In this document: one piece after another, positions 31,322-38,973 of the stretch
How the letters are laid out: every line of letters starts with the position of its first letter
Position numbering within the stretch: the stretch's first letter is position 1
Program-made: the position numbers and the translations under genes
Virus record (IMG/VR): IMGVR_UViG_3300037258_000268
Coordinates: 1 to 50,539 of that record
Reading direction: 5' to 3' (one strand)
DNA: 50,539 nucleotides
Source of the DNA: a virus
Notes under the pieces: generated by a model
Seen by the model: only the letters and a program-made list of their open reading frames with translations
Databases searched by the model: none
What the model was told of the DNA's origin: nothing

Positions 31322-31675
31322 CGCTCGCTGACATCCTGAAGGAAACTCCCCAAGCGCCCCCATCAGGCACCCGCCCCCTCGTGCTTGTGGCAGCGCCGAC
31401 CCAGCGCATCTTTGAGGACTGGTGCCGTGCCAAGGGCATCCGTCGCGATGGCGCGCGCCGCCTGTGGCGTGAGGAACACCTGCGGGGCATCTGGGGCTGT
31501 CAGGTCTTCCTGGTCGAACGGTCAGACGGCCGCCACGAGCTTAGGTTCCTCCGCTGCCTGGACCACCGGGTCGCATGCGGGGCGATCACCGTCATTTACG
31601 CCTGATGTCGAGCACGCTCTGACCTGCGAGTTAACGAAGTCACCGGAGGCTTCATGGCGGCTCAGTGGCCGACTC
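31275..31675 (+). repeat. 22-bp direct repeat flanking a small cargo gene
   Basis: The 22 bases ATGGCGGCTCAGTGGCCGAC+TC occur identically at 31275-31296 and 31654-31675, 379 bp apart. The second copy is the MuF start; the first is an orphan copy opening an 18-codon frame. The gene at 31318-31605 lies between. This looks like a tandem duplication or insertion that carried a gene in. Confidence 0.7.
31318..31605 (+). CDS. Small cargo protein between 22-bp repeats
   Basis: A 95-residue protein starting at GTG 31318 in a GTGA overlap. It has an alpha/beta pattern (RPLVLVAAPTQRIFEDWCRAKG, RRLWREEHLRGIW, QVFLVERSDGRHELRFLRCL). No family is recognised. It is flanked by exact copies of the MuF start, implying recent acquisition as a moron-like gene. 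Confidence 0.6.
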   Translation: MTLADILKETPQAPPSGTRPLVLVAAPTQRIFEDWCRAKGIRRDGARRLWREEHLRGIWGCQVFLVERSDGRHELRFLRCLDHRVACGAITVIYA

Positions 31676-32853
31676 CGGGTGACCGCCGCGAGGACCACGC
31701 CACCGCAGCCGGATCCGCGATCGCCGTCATCTACGAGCAGGCCGAGCTCGTCATCATCGCCGCGATCGCCACGCTTGCCCGCAAGGTAGCCACCAGGTCG
31801 ATGCTCCCCGCGATCGCGGCACGCCACTTGCAGCAGACCGTGGACCGGGTGCTGTCCGGTGCGGCACCGCAGGCTCGCGCGGTGCTCGACGAGGCGATGA
31901 CGGGCGCGGCCGCTCAGGTGCGCGGCATGCTCGCGCCGACGCTCGCGCTACCAGGGCACACGCCGACGCTGCCGCTCCCGGTCGCGCGGACGGAGCCGCT
32001 TGCCGCGCTGCTCGACCAGGCGACGGACACCGCCGCGCAGTCAGCCACCAGGCAGCTCACGGCGATCACCGCGGCCGCGGCACAGGTCACCGACGCAGCA
32101 CCGGCGCGCGCCGCGGCCGCCACGTCAAGGCTCACCCTGCTGCCGCCGCCACCTGACAACCCGTACGCCACGGCGCTCGATAAGGCGTTCGGGAAGTTCA
32201 ACGGCTTCCCCGGCCAGTCGCTCAGCTACCGGCGCCTGCAGGCCGCACAGGGGATGCTCGACGAGCTGGCCAGCAAGGGCATTACCGGGTTCACCGACAA
32301 GGCCGGACGTAACTGGGACCTCGCCACCTACGTGGAGATGGCCACCCGCACCGCGGTCAGCAACGCGTGGGATGACATGCAGGCCGACGTCGCGGTCCGC
32401 TCCGGCCTGGACCTCGTGGAGACCGGCACCCACTCAACCGAGGGAAGCTGCCCGCTGTGCATCCCGTGGCTTGGCCGCAAGCTCTCGCTCACCGGCGCGA
32501 CACCGGGTTACCCGACGCTCGCCGAGGCGAAAGCCGCAGGTTGGCGCCACCCGAACTGCAGGTGCTTCTGGTGGATCATCGGCGCGGGCTACATGACCGA
32601 CGTGACCAACCCCGTGCCGATCGGCGACGCGGCCGCGGTGTACAAGCACTCGCAGGTCCAGCGCACCCACGAACGCGCGGTCCGCGTAGCCGGGCGCCGC
32701 GCCCAGGCGGCGATCACCCCGCAGGCGAAGACGAGAGCACGCCGCGAGCTCGCGGCCGCGCACCACGCGGCGGCCGCTCACCGGCAGCAGCACCAGCTCC
32801 GCATCATGCAGGTCACCAGCAAGCGGCGCGAGATGCCGTACGGCCCCAGATAA
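31654..32853 (+). CDS. MuF-like minor head protein
   Basis: A 399-residue protein. The N-terminal 170 residues are helical and Ala-rich. The C-terminal half shows the MuF core: TYVEMATRTAVSNAWDDMQ, then GSCPLCIPWLGRKLSL and GWRHPNCRCFWWI. MuF proteins join the portal and prohead in SPP1-like phages and sometimes carry toxin domains; none is seen here. The C-terminus is a long basic helix. Confidence 0.85.
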   Translation: MAAQWPTPGDRREDHATAAGSAIAVIYEQAELVIIAAIATLARKVATRSMLPAIAARHLQQTVDRVLSGAAPQARAVLDEAMTGAAAQVRGMLAPTLALPGHTPTLPLPVARTEPLAALLDQATDTAAQSATRQLTAITAAAAQVTDAAPARAAAATSRLTLLPPPPDNPYATALDKAFGKFNGFPGQSLSYRRLQAAQGMLDELASKGITGFTDKAGRNWDLATYVEMATRTAVSNAWDDMQADVAVRSGLDLVETGTHSTEGSCPLCIPWLGRKLSLTGATPGYPTLAEAKAAGWRHPNCRCFWWIIGAGYMTDVTNPVPIGDAAAVYKHSQVQRTHERAVRVAGRRAQAAITPQAKTRARRELAAAHHAAAAHRQQHQLRIMQVTSKRREMPYGPR

Positions 32854-32863
32854 GGAACACACC

Positions 32864-33085
32864 ATGGACATCGGCCAGGCACTCGCCGCGCTCAAGAGCG
32901 GCCAGAAGGTCACCCGTGCCGGCTGGAACGGCCCTAACCAGTGGATCGCCCTTCAGGTGCCCGACGAGAACTCGAAGATGCGCAAGCCCTACCTGTACAT
33001 CTCGCCCGTCGACGGCGAGCTGGTGCCCTGGCTGGCCAGCCAGACAGACATCCTCGCTACTGACTGGCAGGTCGTCCCGGCCTAG
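32864..33085 (+). CDS. DUF2829 protein, Tad2-family anti-Thoeris candidate
   Basis: A 73-residue protein matching the DUF2829 signature along its length: the opening MDIGQALAALKSGQKVTRAG, then W-N-G and GELVPWLASQTDILATDW near the end. DUF2829 includes Tad2, which blocks Thoeris immunity by sequestering the cyclic ADP-ribose signal. The Trp-rich pocket and SQTD-L-A-x-DW end are intact. It sits as a last plus-strand moron before the minus-strand island. Assignment to the family is strong; activity against a specific signal is not shown. Confidence 0.8.
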   Translation: MDIGQALAALKSGQKVTRAGWNGPNQWIALQVPDENSKMRKPYLYISPVDGELVPWLASQTDILATDWQVVPA

Positions 33086-33096
33086 CCGCGCGGTCC

Positions 33097-33345
33097 TTAG
33101 GGCGCGTCGACCTCGGTCCAGTCCTCGACCACGATGATCCGCCGCCGGTAGACCTTGCGGCCGTCACGGAGCGCGTGTCCGAGCCTCTTGACCGTCGGGT
33201 AGTCGCTGTTGTCCGGCGGCCACACTTCGAACCCGCCGTCGCTCAGCTGAACGCCGTACTCGGCGACCAGGCCGCAGACCGCCTCCACGCGTGGCCTCGC
33301 CTCTGGTGCCTCGCTGTCGTGGAGGCGGTAGCTGGCGCTAATCAC
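33097..33345 (-). CDS. Hypothetical protein, island gene
   Basis: An 82-residue protein read against the structural operon. Mixed alpha/beta (EAVCGLVAEYGVQLSDGGFEVWPP) with a basic C-terminal stretch (DGRKVYRRRIIVVEDW). Its start overlaps the upstream gene by 8 nt. No family is recognised. Confidence 0.6.
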   Translation of the reverse strand: MISASYRLHDSEAPEARPRVEAVCGLVAEYGVQLSDGGFEVWPPDNSDYPTVKRLGHALRDGRKVYRRRIIVVEDWTEVDAP

Positions 33346-33709
33346 GAGGCAACTCGATCGTCAGCGCCTGGTCTTCGGGGACAAGCAACTCATCCTGGTA
33401 GACGGTGGTCGCCTGCAGCCCACCTGAGGGCATCATGGCCAGCTGCGTTGAGAGCGCCAGCTTGATCACGTCACCCCAGGCCGATGCGAAGCCGTTGATG
33501 GCCGATTGGGGCCGTTCCGGCTGCGGCTGCCGCTTCCCGTTGCAAACCCGCGCGTGCCTGGTGGCCTGCGCCATGAGCTGGGGCAGCGTCATCCCGTACG
33601 CATCCCCGCGCCAGTCGCATTCTCCGTTGACGTGGACCAGGTGCGCACCCTCTCCGTAGCAGTCGTCCTCTACGGAAAACCCGCGCAGGACCGAAGTGCG
33701 CTTAGCCAT
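33338..33709 (-). CDS. Hypothetical protein, island gene
   Basis: A 123-residue protein. An N-terminal HVNGECDWRGDAYGMTLPQLMAQATRHARVCNGK resembles a small C-x-H-type metal site around a helix. The C-terminus is beta-like (ATTVYQDELLVPEDQALTIELP). It overlaps its neighbours by 8 nt on each side. Unknown. Confidence 0.6.
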   Translation of the reverse strand: MAKRTSVLRGFSVEDDCYGEGAHLVHVNGECDWRGDAYGMTLPQLMAQATRHARVCNGKRQPQPERPQSAINGFASAWGDVIKLALSTQLAMMPSGGLQATTVYQDELLVPEDQALTIELPRD

Positions 33710-34064
33710 GCTCGGCTCCCCAGCCGTGGCCGTCGTCCCAGATGCCAGCCAGGATCCCAGTTAGCCGCTTCCGTTGCTGGTAGTCGAGGCCGTGCACGAG
33801 GTCTTCGATCTGCGCGTGAGCCGGGCCGATGCAGTCACCGCGAATTGCCGTGCGCCTGATCTCAGTCGTTGCGGTTGCTGGCCATACCCGGTTGGGGCAG
33901 CGGTAGCGGTGCTCGGCGTAGCCGCCGCAGCACGGGTAGCCATCGTCAGTGTCGTCTGCCGGTGTCACCGCCCGGATCGCTTCCGACCAGTCGTAGCCAG
34001 AGCTGAAGGGATGCTCGGCGCACACCGGCGCGCACGAGTGGGATCTGTAGTCGATGTCGCCCAT
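33702..34064 (-). CDS. Cys/His-rich hypothetical protein, island gene
   Basis: A 120-residue protein starting at ATG 34064; the frame continues upstream through the next gene but that part is not credible. The N-terminal half has HSCAPVCAEH and CCGGYAEHRYRCPN, enough ligands for one zinc. The C-terminus is helical and aromatic (IEDLVHGLDYQQRKRLTGILAGIW). Function unknown. Confidence 0.6.
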   Translation of the reverse strand: MGDIDYRSHSCAPVCAEHPFSSGYDWSEAIRAVTPADDTDDGYPCCGGYAEHRYRCPNRVWPATATTEIRRTAIRGDCIGPAHAQIEDLVHGLDYQQRKRLTGILAGIWDDGHGWGAEHG

Positions 34065-34075
34065 GGTCACGCTCC

Positions 34076-34573
34076 TCAGTAGTGCAGGTGTACGGGTCTG
34101 ACGTCCCAGGAGACCGGTACCGGGCCTAGGCCTTGGTCGTGGTGCCACTGGCTGAAGATCGAGTCCCCGGTCACCTCGGGCGACGTGGCCAGGTACTTGC
34201 TGATGATCGCGTGCGGCAGGTAGACGAGGCCGAACCCGAACTGGTCGCAGTACGGCTCGCCCTCGGTGATCCACTGCGGGTGACGGCCGAAGCGCCGGTG
34301 CGCCCACACAGGCTCAGGCAGGTTCGTCGACACGGGATAGAGCCGGTACGGTGCGACCCGAACCCGGTTCGGCTCAAGCTGGCACAGCATCGTGAACAGG
34401 GCGACGTCCTCCTGGCTGACTGCCAGGTCCCATTCGACGATCACCGTGTCACCGTCGAGCTGCTCGAGCACGGGCACGTAGTTGTAGCTGTCCATCTCGA
34501 TACGAGGTAGTAGGTCGGAAACGTAGGCGCGGCCCACGGGGATCCTGGCCGGCCAGGTCCGCACCCACCTCAT
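34076..34573 (-). CDS. Glycosyltransferase-like protein, island gene
   Basis: A 165-residue protein at ATG 34573 in an ATGA overlap. DTVIVEWDLAVS carries a D-x-D-like acidic position, followed by RVAPYRLYP, PVWAHRR, and the end GDSIFSQWHHDQG...WDVRPVHLHY. This layout is reminiscent of short phage glycosyltransferase-like proteins that read a nucleotide-sugar. It is shorter than full GT-A enzymes, so activity is uncertain. It may decorate virions or host surface. Confidence 0.5.
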   Translation of the reverse strand: MRWVRTWPARIPVGRAYVSDLLPRIEMDSYNYVPVLEQLDGDTVIVEWDLAVSQEDVALFTMLCQLEPNRVRVAPYRLYPVSTNLPEPVWAHRRFGRHPQWITEGEPYCDQFGFGLVYLPHAIISKYLATSPEVTGDSIFSQWHHDQGLGPVPVSWDVRPVHLHY

Positions 34574-34821
34574 TCCGGCGCCTTCGCCTGATACGGCTTG
34601 GCGTCGCACTCCGCCGCGTGGGCCTTAGCCTGCTCGATCAGGTCGACCAGCGAGCACCCGCTGATCCGCTCGTCCCACGAGCACTTACGCATGTGCTCAA
34701 TCCGGATGCCCTCGTCCCCTTCGACGTAGACCTCGAACAGGCGGAGCACGTCCACGTCTGCAGGGCTCGCCACGGAACCGCCGGTTGGTGCAGTTTCCTG
34801 CACTTTCGTGTACTCAGTCAC
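34570..34821 (-). CDS. Hypothetical protein, island gene
   Basis: An 83-residue acidic protein with a central SPADVDVLRLFEVYVEGDEGIRIEHMRKC and a helical Cys-containing C-terminal half (SLVDLIEQAKAHAAECDAK). It is coupled to the glycosyltransferase-like gene by an ATGA overlap. Unknown. Confidence 0.6.
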   Translation of the reverse strand: MTEYTKVQETAPTGGSVASPADVDVLRLFEVYVEGDEGIRIEHMRKCSWDERISGCSLVDLIEQAKAHAAECDAKPYQAKAPE

Positions 34822-34850
34822 ACGGTGACCGTACCGCCCAGATCGGGTGC

Positions 34851-35117
34851 TTAGCGGTGCCGCTCCAAGATGTCGCCGACGTCCTCACCGGGCAGCAGCA
34901 GTGTCCCGTCGATCTTCCTCGGTACCGGATCGATCAGCGCGTTGACGGCCCGCTGCGCCTGGCAAACCTCGGCCCACCGTTCGGGGTGAGCTTCGCGCAG
35001 GTGGATGTACAGGTTGCCCGGATCGATGACGTGAGTGTCTCGCTCGACGTCGATCGCCCAGGGGACCTCAATAGGCGCCCCGCAAAGAGGGCACTTGGCC
35101 GTATTCACGTGCCCCAT
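34851..35117 (-). CDS. C2H2-type zinc-finger protein, first island gene
   Basis: An 88-residue protein at ATG 35117. CPLCGAPIEVPW, then YIHLREAHPERW provides CxxC...HxxxxH, a single C2H2-like finger; the C-terminus is helical and acidic. As the first gene of the minus-strand island it is a candidate regulator of it. The in-frame start at 35201 would run through the plus-strand terminator and is rejected. Confidence 0.6.
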   Translation of the reverse strand: MGHVNTAKCPLCGAPIEVPWAIDVERDTHVIDPGNLYIHLREAHPERWAEVCQAQRAVNALIDPVPRKIDGTLLLPGEDVGDILERHR

Positions 35118-35123
35118 TAGACC

Positions 35124-35152
35124 AACCCGTCGCCAGGTGCGGCGGGTTTTTT
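35124..35152 (+). terminator. Intrinsic terminator with U-tract
   Basis: AACCCGTCGC pairs with GCGGCGGGTT (10 bp, one G-U) around a short loop and runs straight into six T. It would stop rightward transcripts before the scaffold gene. It also shields the island promoter. Confidence 0.8.
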
Positions 35153-35203
35153 CATGCCCAGGACTGGTCCCGGGCATCGCTCGAAGCCCCTGGAGGGCCA
35201 ACC

Positions 35204-36130
35204 ATGTTCACCACCCACCCGTCGATGCAGCCTGGCGCGATCATCGGCTACCGCAAGTCAGGCGCTCCAATCCGACTCATCGCCGGCGGGTCCGGCGAAG
35301 GCGACGGAGATACCGGCACTACAGGCCAGGAAGGCGGCACCGGCGGCGACGCAGGCGCGGGCACCGGCCAGCAGCAAGACCCGGGCAGCGGCACCGCGGG
35401 CCACGATGGCACCGGAACAGCCGCCAGCACCGGCGACGCCGGCGACGGCGACAAGACCGCCCGCACCATCGAGGCGATCCGCGGCGACTTCAAGACCGAG
35501 CGCTCACGCAGGCAGGCCCTGGAGCAGCAGCTCACCGACCTGAAGACCGCCCAGGCGCAGCAGGCCGAGCAGGAGAAGGCCCGCAACCTCGCACTGGCCA
35601 AGGCCTTCGGGTTCGCCCCGGACGAGCCTCCGGACCCCGCCAAGCTCGCCGCCGACCTCGAGGCCGCACGGCAGCAGACCGCGGCGGAGATCGCCAAGGG
35701 ACAAGCCCGCGAGCGTGAGCTCACCATCGAGCTCGAAACCCGCAGGCGCGCCGCCCGCCTCGGCGCCGACCCCGAGCTGCTCGCTGACTCCCGGTCCTTC
35801 ATGACCACTGTCAGCAGGCTCGACCCGGCGTCGGAGTCGTTCGGCGAGGACCTCGCCGTGGCGATCGTCCAGGCGGTCACCGCTAACCCGTCCCTCAAGA
35901 TCGGCGCCACGACGGCGACGACGGCTGAGCCGCCGAAGCCTCCGGTCAATCAGTCCGCTACCACCGCCCCGCCGGCCCGTTCCGGCGGTGAGCACAACGC
36001 CGCCCCAGGCGGCAGCAGGCAGTGGACCAGGGAGGACGTAGTGCGGGCGACGCCGTCCGAGGTCAACCAGGCCATTAGGGACGGCCTGCTCGTCGAGCTC
36101 GGGTTCGCGCCCCCCAAGTCACGGCGCTAG
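35204..36130 (+). CDS. Scaffolding protein
   Basis: A 308-residue protein with ATG 35204 behind TGGAGG. It has a Gly/Thr-rich N-terminus, a long coiled-coil core at about residues 85-200 (TERSRRQALEQQLTDLKTAQ, then ADLEAARQQTAAE) and a C-terminal helical tail. Acidic coiled-coil proteins directly upstream of the capsid gene are scaffolds that guide prohead assembly and leave or are cleaved before packaging. Confidence 0.8.
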   Translation: MFTTHPSMQPGAIIGYRKSGAPIRLIAGGSGEGDGDTGTTGQEGGTGGDAGAGTGQQQDPGSGTAGHDGTGTAASTGDAGDGDKTARTIEAIRGDFKTERSRRQALEQQLTDLKTAQAQQAEQEKARNLALAKAFGFAPDEPPDPAKLAADLEAARQQTAAEIAKGQARERELTIELETRRRAARLGADPELLADSRSFMTTVSRLDPASESFGEDLAVAIVQAVTANPSLKIGATTATTAEPPKPPVNQSATTAPPARSGGEHNAAPGGSRQWTREDVVRATPSEVNQAIRDGLLVELGFAPPKSRR

Positions 36131-36185
36131 CCGCACCACCCCGCACAGGGGTGACTCCGCGGCGGCACGCGCCATCACCCACCAG

Positions 36186-36215
36186 GCCCCGGAACCGCAC
36201 ATGGTCCGGGGCTTT
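36186..36215 (+). terminator. Hairpin before capsid gene
   Basis: GCCCCGGA pairs with TCCGGGGC (8 bp) around an 11-nt loop, followed by TTT. Located 20 nt before the capsid start, it may set the scaffold-to-capsid ratio or protect the capsid mRNA 5' end. Confidence 0.5.
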
Positions 36216-36235
36216 GTCGTGCAAGGAGACACCCC

Positions 36236-37144
36236 TTGACTGTCAACAACTTCATCCCCGAGGTGTGGTCCAAGGTCATCCTGGCCGCCCTCCAGAAGTC
36301 CCTGGTCTACGGCTCGCCGATGGTCGTCAACTCGGACTACGACGGTGAGATCGCGGGCCCGGGCGACGCGGTGCACATCACCCAGTTCGGTGACCCGACC
36401 ATCGGGACGTACACCAAGGGCCAGGACATCACCTACCAGGAGATCGTCGACGCCGGCGAGACCCTGTACATCAACCAGGCGAAGTACTTCGCCTTCTCCG
36501 TCGACGACGTCGACCGGCGCCAGGCCGCGGGCGACATGCAGGCCTACCTGGAAGGCCGCGCGGCTTACCAGATGGCGAACACAGCTGACTCGTTCATCGC
36601 CGGCCTGTACACCGGCTCCGCTTCGGCGAACGTGCTCGGCTCGACCGGCGCGCCGGTGACCCCGATGCCCTACGGCGGGTCGACGTCGCACCCGGCGGAC
36701 TTCTTCGTCCAGGTCCTCGAGCCGGCCAAGGTCATCCTCGACCAGGCGAACGTGCCGGAAGAGGACAGGTACATGGTGTGCCCCCCGTGGGCGGTGTCCC
36801 TGCTCAGCCAGACCCAGGCGTTCGTGGCCGTCACCGACATGCAGGGCCAGCCGAGCCAGACGTTCCAGAACGGCTTCGTCGGCCGGGTCAGCGGCTTCGG
36901 GAACATCCTCAAGTCCAACAACGTCCCGCAGCCCATCTCCGGCGGCGCGGGCACCGGCGTGTGGGCCCTCCAGTTCGGTCACCCGATGGGCATCACCTAC
37001 GGCGAGCAGATCACCCAGACCGAAGCCCTGCGCCTCCAGACGCAGATGGCTGACGGTGTCCGCGGGCTCCACGTCTACGGCGCGGAGATGACCCGCCCCG
37101 ACACGATCGGCGTCGCCTACGTGCAGCGCCCGACCGGCATCTGA
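36236..37144 (+). CDS. Major capsid protein
   Basis: A 302-residue protein starting at TTG 36236 with AAGGAG 8 nt upstream. It is HK97/P22-coat-like: an N-terminal arm (NNFIPEVWSKVILAALQKSLVYG), an E-loop-like IAGPGDAVHITQFGDPTIG, and a C-terminal P/A-domain with YGEQITQTEALRLQTQMADGVRGLHVYGAEM. Position between scaffold and connectors confirms the role. TTG for the most abundant virion protein is notable. Confidence 0.9.
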   Translation: MTVNNFIPEVWSKVILAALQKSLVYGSPMVVNSDYDGEIAGPGDAVHITQFGDPTIGTYTKGQDITYQEIVDAGETLYINQAKYFAFSVDDVDRRQAAGDMQAYLEGRAAYQMANTADSFIAGLYTGSASANVLGSTGAPVTPMPYGGSTSHPADFFVQVLEPAKVILDQANVPEEDRYMVCPPWAVSLLSQTQAFVAVTDMQGQPSQTFQNGFVGRVSGFGNILKSNNVPQPISGGAGTGVWALQFGHPMGITYGEQITQTEALRLQTQMADGVRGLHVYGAEMTRPDTIGVAYVQRPTGI

Positions 37145-37162
37145 CCCTTCTTCCCGCTTCTC

Positions 37163-37189
37163 CCCGGGCAGCGGGAAACGCTGCCCGGG
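37163..37189 (+). terminator. Hairpin after capsid gene
   Basis: CCCGGGCAGCG pairs perfectly with CGCTGCCCGGG (11 bp) around GGAAA. It probably ends or slows transcription after capsid and protects the capsid mRNA 3' end. Confidence 0.6.
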
Positions 37190-37208
37190 CTAGTGATTGG
37201 AGGCGCCG

Positions 37209-37634
37209 ATGACGGCGCGTACTGCTCTTACCCCTGTCGTCCTCGTCCAGGACGGGAATGTCTCGGAGGGATCCGGGACGTCCATCGCCGCCCTTGTCAG
37301 CCCCGGCGCGACCGTCGCGGCACCGCCCGGCCCGAACCACGTGTTCCTGATCGTCAACAACACGGCGACCGCGGCGCACAACGTCACGGTCCGCGCCGGC
37401 GGCAACGGCGTCACCGCGGCCGGCGGCACCGCTGTCGCGGTCCCGTTCGAGGGCGCGACGGTCGGCGACCTGGTGACCTCGGTCGCCGCGTCGGGCACCC
37501 AGCTGATCGGCCCGCTCACCACGGACCGGTTCACCCAGGCGGACGGCTCCCTCAGCATCGACTTCGATGCGGGGACGACCGGCAGCATCTGGGTGATCCA
37601 GCCGCCGAACCGGCACCTCGCCGCGGACTTCTGA
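37209..37634 (+). CDS. Small beta-rich head protein (decoration-like)
   Basis: A 141-residue protein at ATG 37209 with TTGGAGG upstream. It is all beta by pattern (FLIVNNTATAAHNVTVRAGG, then TQLIGPLTTDRFTQADGSLSIDF). It resembles the protein at 40270 in layout, with matching GPF/GPL-T-D/R-F-x-Q-x-G segments near the end. A capsid decoration or stabilisation role is likely from its place after the capsid. Confidence 0.6.
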   Translation: MTARTALTPVVLVQDGNVSEGSGTSIAALVSPGATVAAPPGPNHVFLIVNNTATAAHNVTVRAGGNGVTAAGGTAVAVPFEGATVGDLVTSVAASGTQLIGPLTTDRFTQADGSLSIDFDAGTTGSIWVIQPPNRHLAADF

Positions 37635-37636
37635 CC

Positions 37637-38011
37637 GTGAGCGAGCAGAAGCCGCCGATGGTGTACCTGCGGGGCGGCCACGTCTGCGGGTTCACCGTGC
37701 CGCTCCCGCCAGCGGTCGTGGAGCGCTGGAAGCGAGGCGAGCTGCAGCGGGTCACCGAGGACGGCCAGACCTGGCCGGGTGACCCGTGGGTCATGCCCGG
37801 CGACGAGCGCGAGCCTGAGCCGCAGGACGACAGCACCGGCGAAAGCGGCGATGCCTCGGGCCGGCCGAAGGGCAACGCCGCCAAGGCGGACTGGGCCGCG
37901 TACGCAGTCAGCCTTGGCGCCTGCACCGAGGACGAGGCCGGCAAGCTGACCCGTGACCAGCTGGCCGGGCTGTGCACCGCTCCTGAGGACAAGGCCGGCG
38001 CGGACAGCTAG
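37637..38011 (+). CDS. Hypothetical head-region protein
   Basis: A 124-residue protein at GTG 37637, two bases after the previous stop. The N-terminal YLRGGHVCGFTVPLPPAVVERWKRGELQRVTEDG has a compact beta/alpha look. A disordered acidic linker follows, then a small helical domain (AKADWAAYAVSLGACTEDEAGKLTRDQLAGLC) reminiscent of Rho-N/SAP-type folds. Function unknown. Confidence 0.6.
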   Translation: MSEQKPPMVYLRGGHVCGFTVPLPPAVVERWKRGELQRVTEDGQTWPGDPWVMPGDEREPEPQDDSTGESGDASGRPKGNAAKADWAAYAVSLGACTEDEAGKLTRDQLAGLCTAPEDKAGADS

Positions 38012-38031
38012 CGAAGGGGGGTGACCTGACC

Positions 38032-38973
38032 GTGAGCATGCCGTACAACCAGGACAACTTCGCGTACGTGCTGCCCGGCGGGCAGATCACCCTCACCGCT
38101 TTCTTCCAGACCTACGCCGGGAGCGGGCTCGAGCAGCCCGTCTCCGGCGTGGAGATCACGATCACCCCGGTGAACGGCGGCACGGCGGTCTACGGGCCGA
38201 CCTCGGACGGGATCACCGCGGCGGACGAGGCGACCTACAGCCTCCAGTGGCAGCCGCCCGTCAGCACCGCGGCGGGCGACTACACGGTCACCTGGACGTC
38301 GACGTCGCCCGCGCTGACGATCAAGCAGGCGGTTACCGTCGTCGCGCTCCCCGCGGAATCCCCGGCACCCGGGGTGTACGCGACGGTCGCGCAGTACCGG
38401 CTGCGGAGCGGTGACCAGTTCACCGCCGTCGCCCGCGTCCAGCAGCTGCTCATCGTCGCTACCGAGTGCATCGACGAGGCGCTCATCGGCGCCGTGTATC
38501 CCACGGACGCCGACTCGATGCCGACCAACCCGGCGCACATCGACCTCTTCATGCGGGCTACCGTTGCCCAGGCGTCGTTCCTCGGCAGCCTGAACGACCC
38601 GGATTTCGTGAAGTCCCAGTACTCCTCGACGTCGATGGGCGGGGTGTCCCTGACCCGCACTGGTGGAGCGCAGTCGCAGGTGATGCCGCCGCTCGCCCCG
38701 CGGGCCGCTCAGATCCTGCACACCGGCGGAGCGCTCGCCACCGCGCCCCTGATCAACTGGTTAGCCAGCCATGATGGAGCTCGCCAACACCACGCTGACC
38801 GTCTGCCGCGGCACGGACGTCAACGCCTGGGGCGACAAGACCAACGTCGGCATCCCGCTCTACACCGGCATCCCGGCCGCGGTAGTCGAGTCGGCCAAGC
38901 AGGTGTTCGACCGCGCGTCCCAGCGGTTCCAGACCATCCGCACCAGCACCTGCGTCGTCCCCGCGGACGCTGA
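38032..38973 (+). CDS. Head-tail connector with Ig-like domain, possible C-terminal frameshift
   Basis: GTG 38032 has GAAGGGGGG upstream. Residues 1-110 form an Ig-like beta domain (GGQITLTAFFQTYAG, TYSLQWQPPVSTAAGDYTVTW). Residues about 125-245 form a helical connector-like domain (VARVQQLLIVATECIDEALIGA, LFMRATVAQASFLGSL). After about residue 246 the frame runs 203 nt through the next gene and becomes His/Arg-rich nonsense. In the neighbouring frame a TGA at 38772-38774 would give the usual ATGA junction, so the real end is probably near 38774. Confidence 0.6.
   Translation: MSMPYNQDNFAYVLPGGQITLTAFFQTYAGSGLEQPVSGVEITITPVNGGTAVYGPTSDGITAADEATYSLQWQPPVSTAAGDYTVTWTSTSPALTIKQAVTVVALPAESPAPGVYATVAQYRLRSGDQFTAVARVQQLLIVATECIDEALIGAVYPTDADSMPTNPAHIDLFMRATVAQASFLGSLNDPDFVKSQYSSTSMGGVSLTRTGGAQSQVMPPLAPRAAQILHTGGALATAPLINWLASHDGARQHHADRLPRHGRQRLGRQDQRRHPALHRHPGRGSRVGQAGVRPRVPAVPDHPHQHLRRPRGR

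Noticed and set aside
34080-34086. A further TAGTGCA copy
   Set aside because: It lies at the 3' end of a gene, not in a promoter; about two chance copies are expected in the window.
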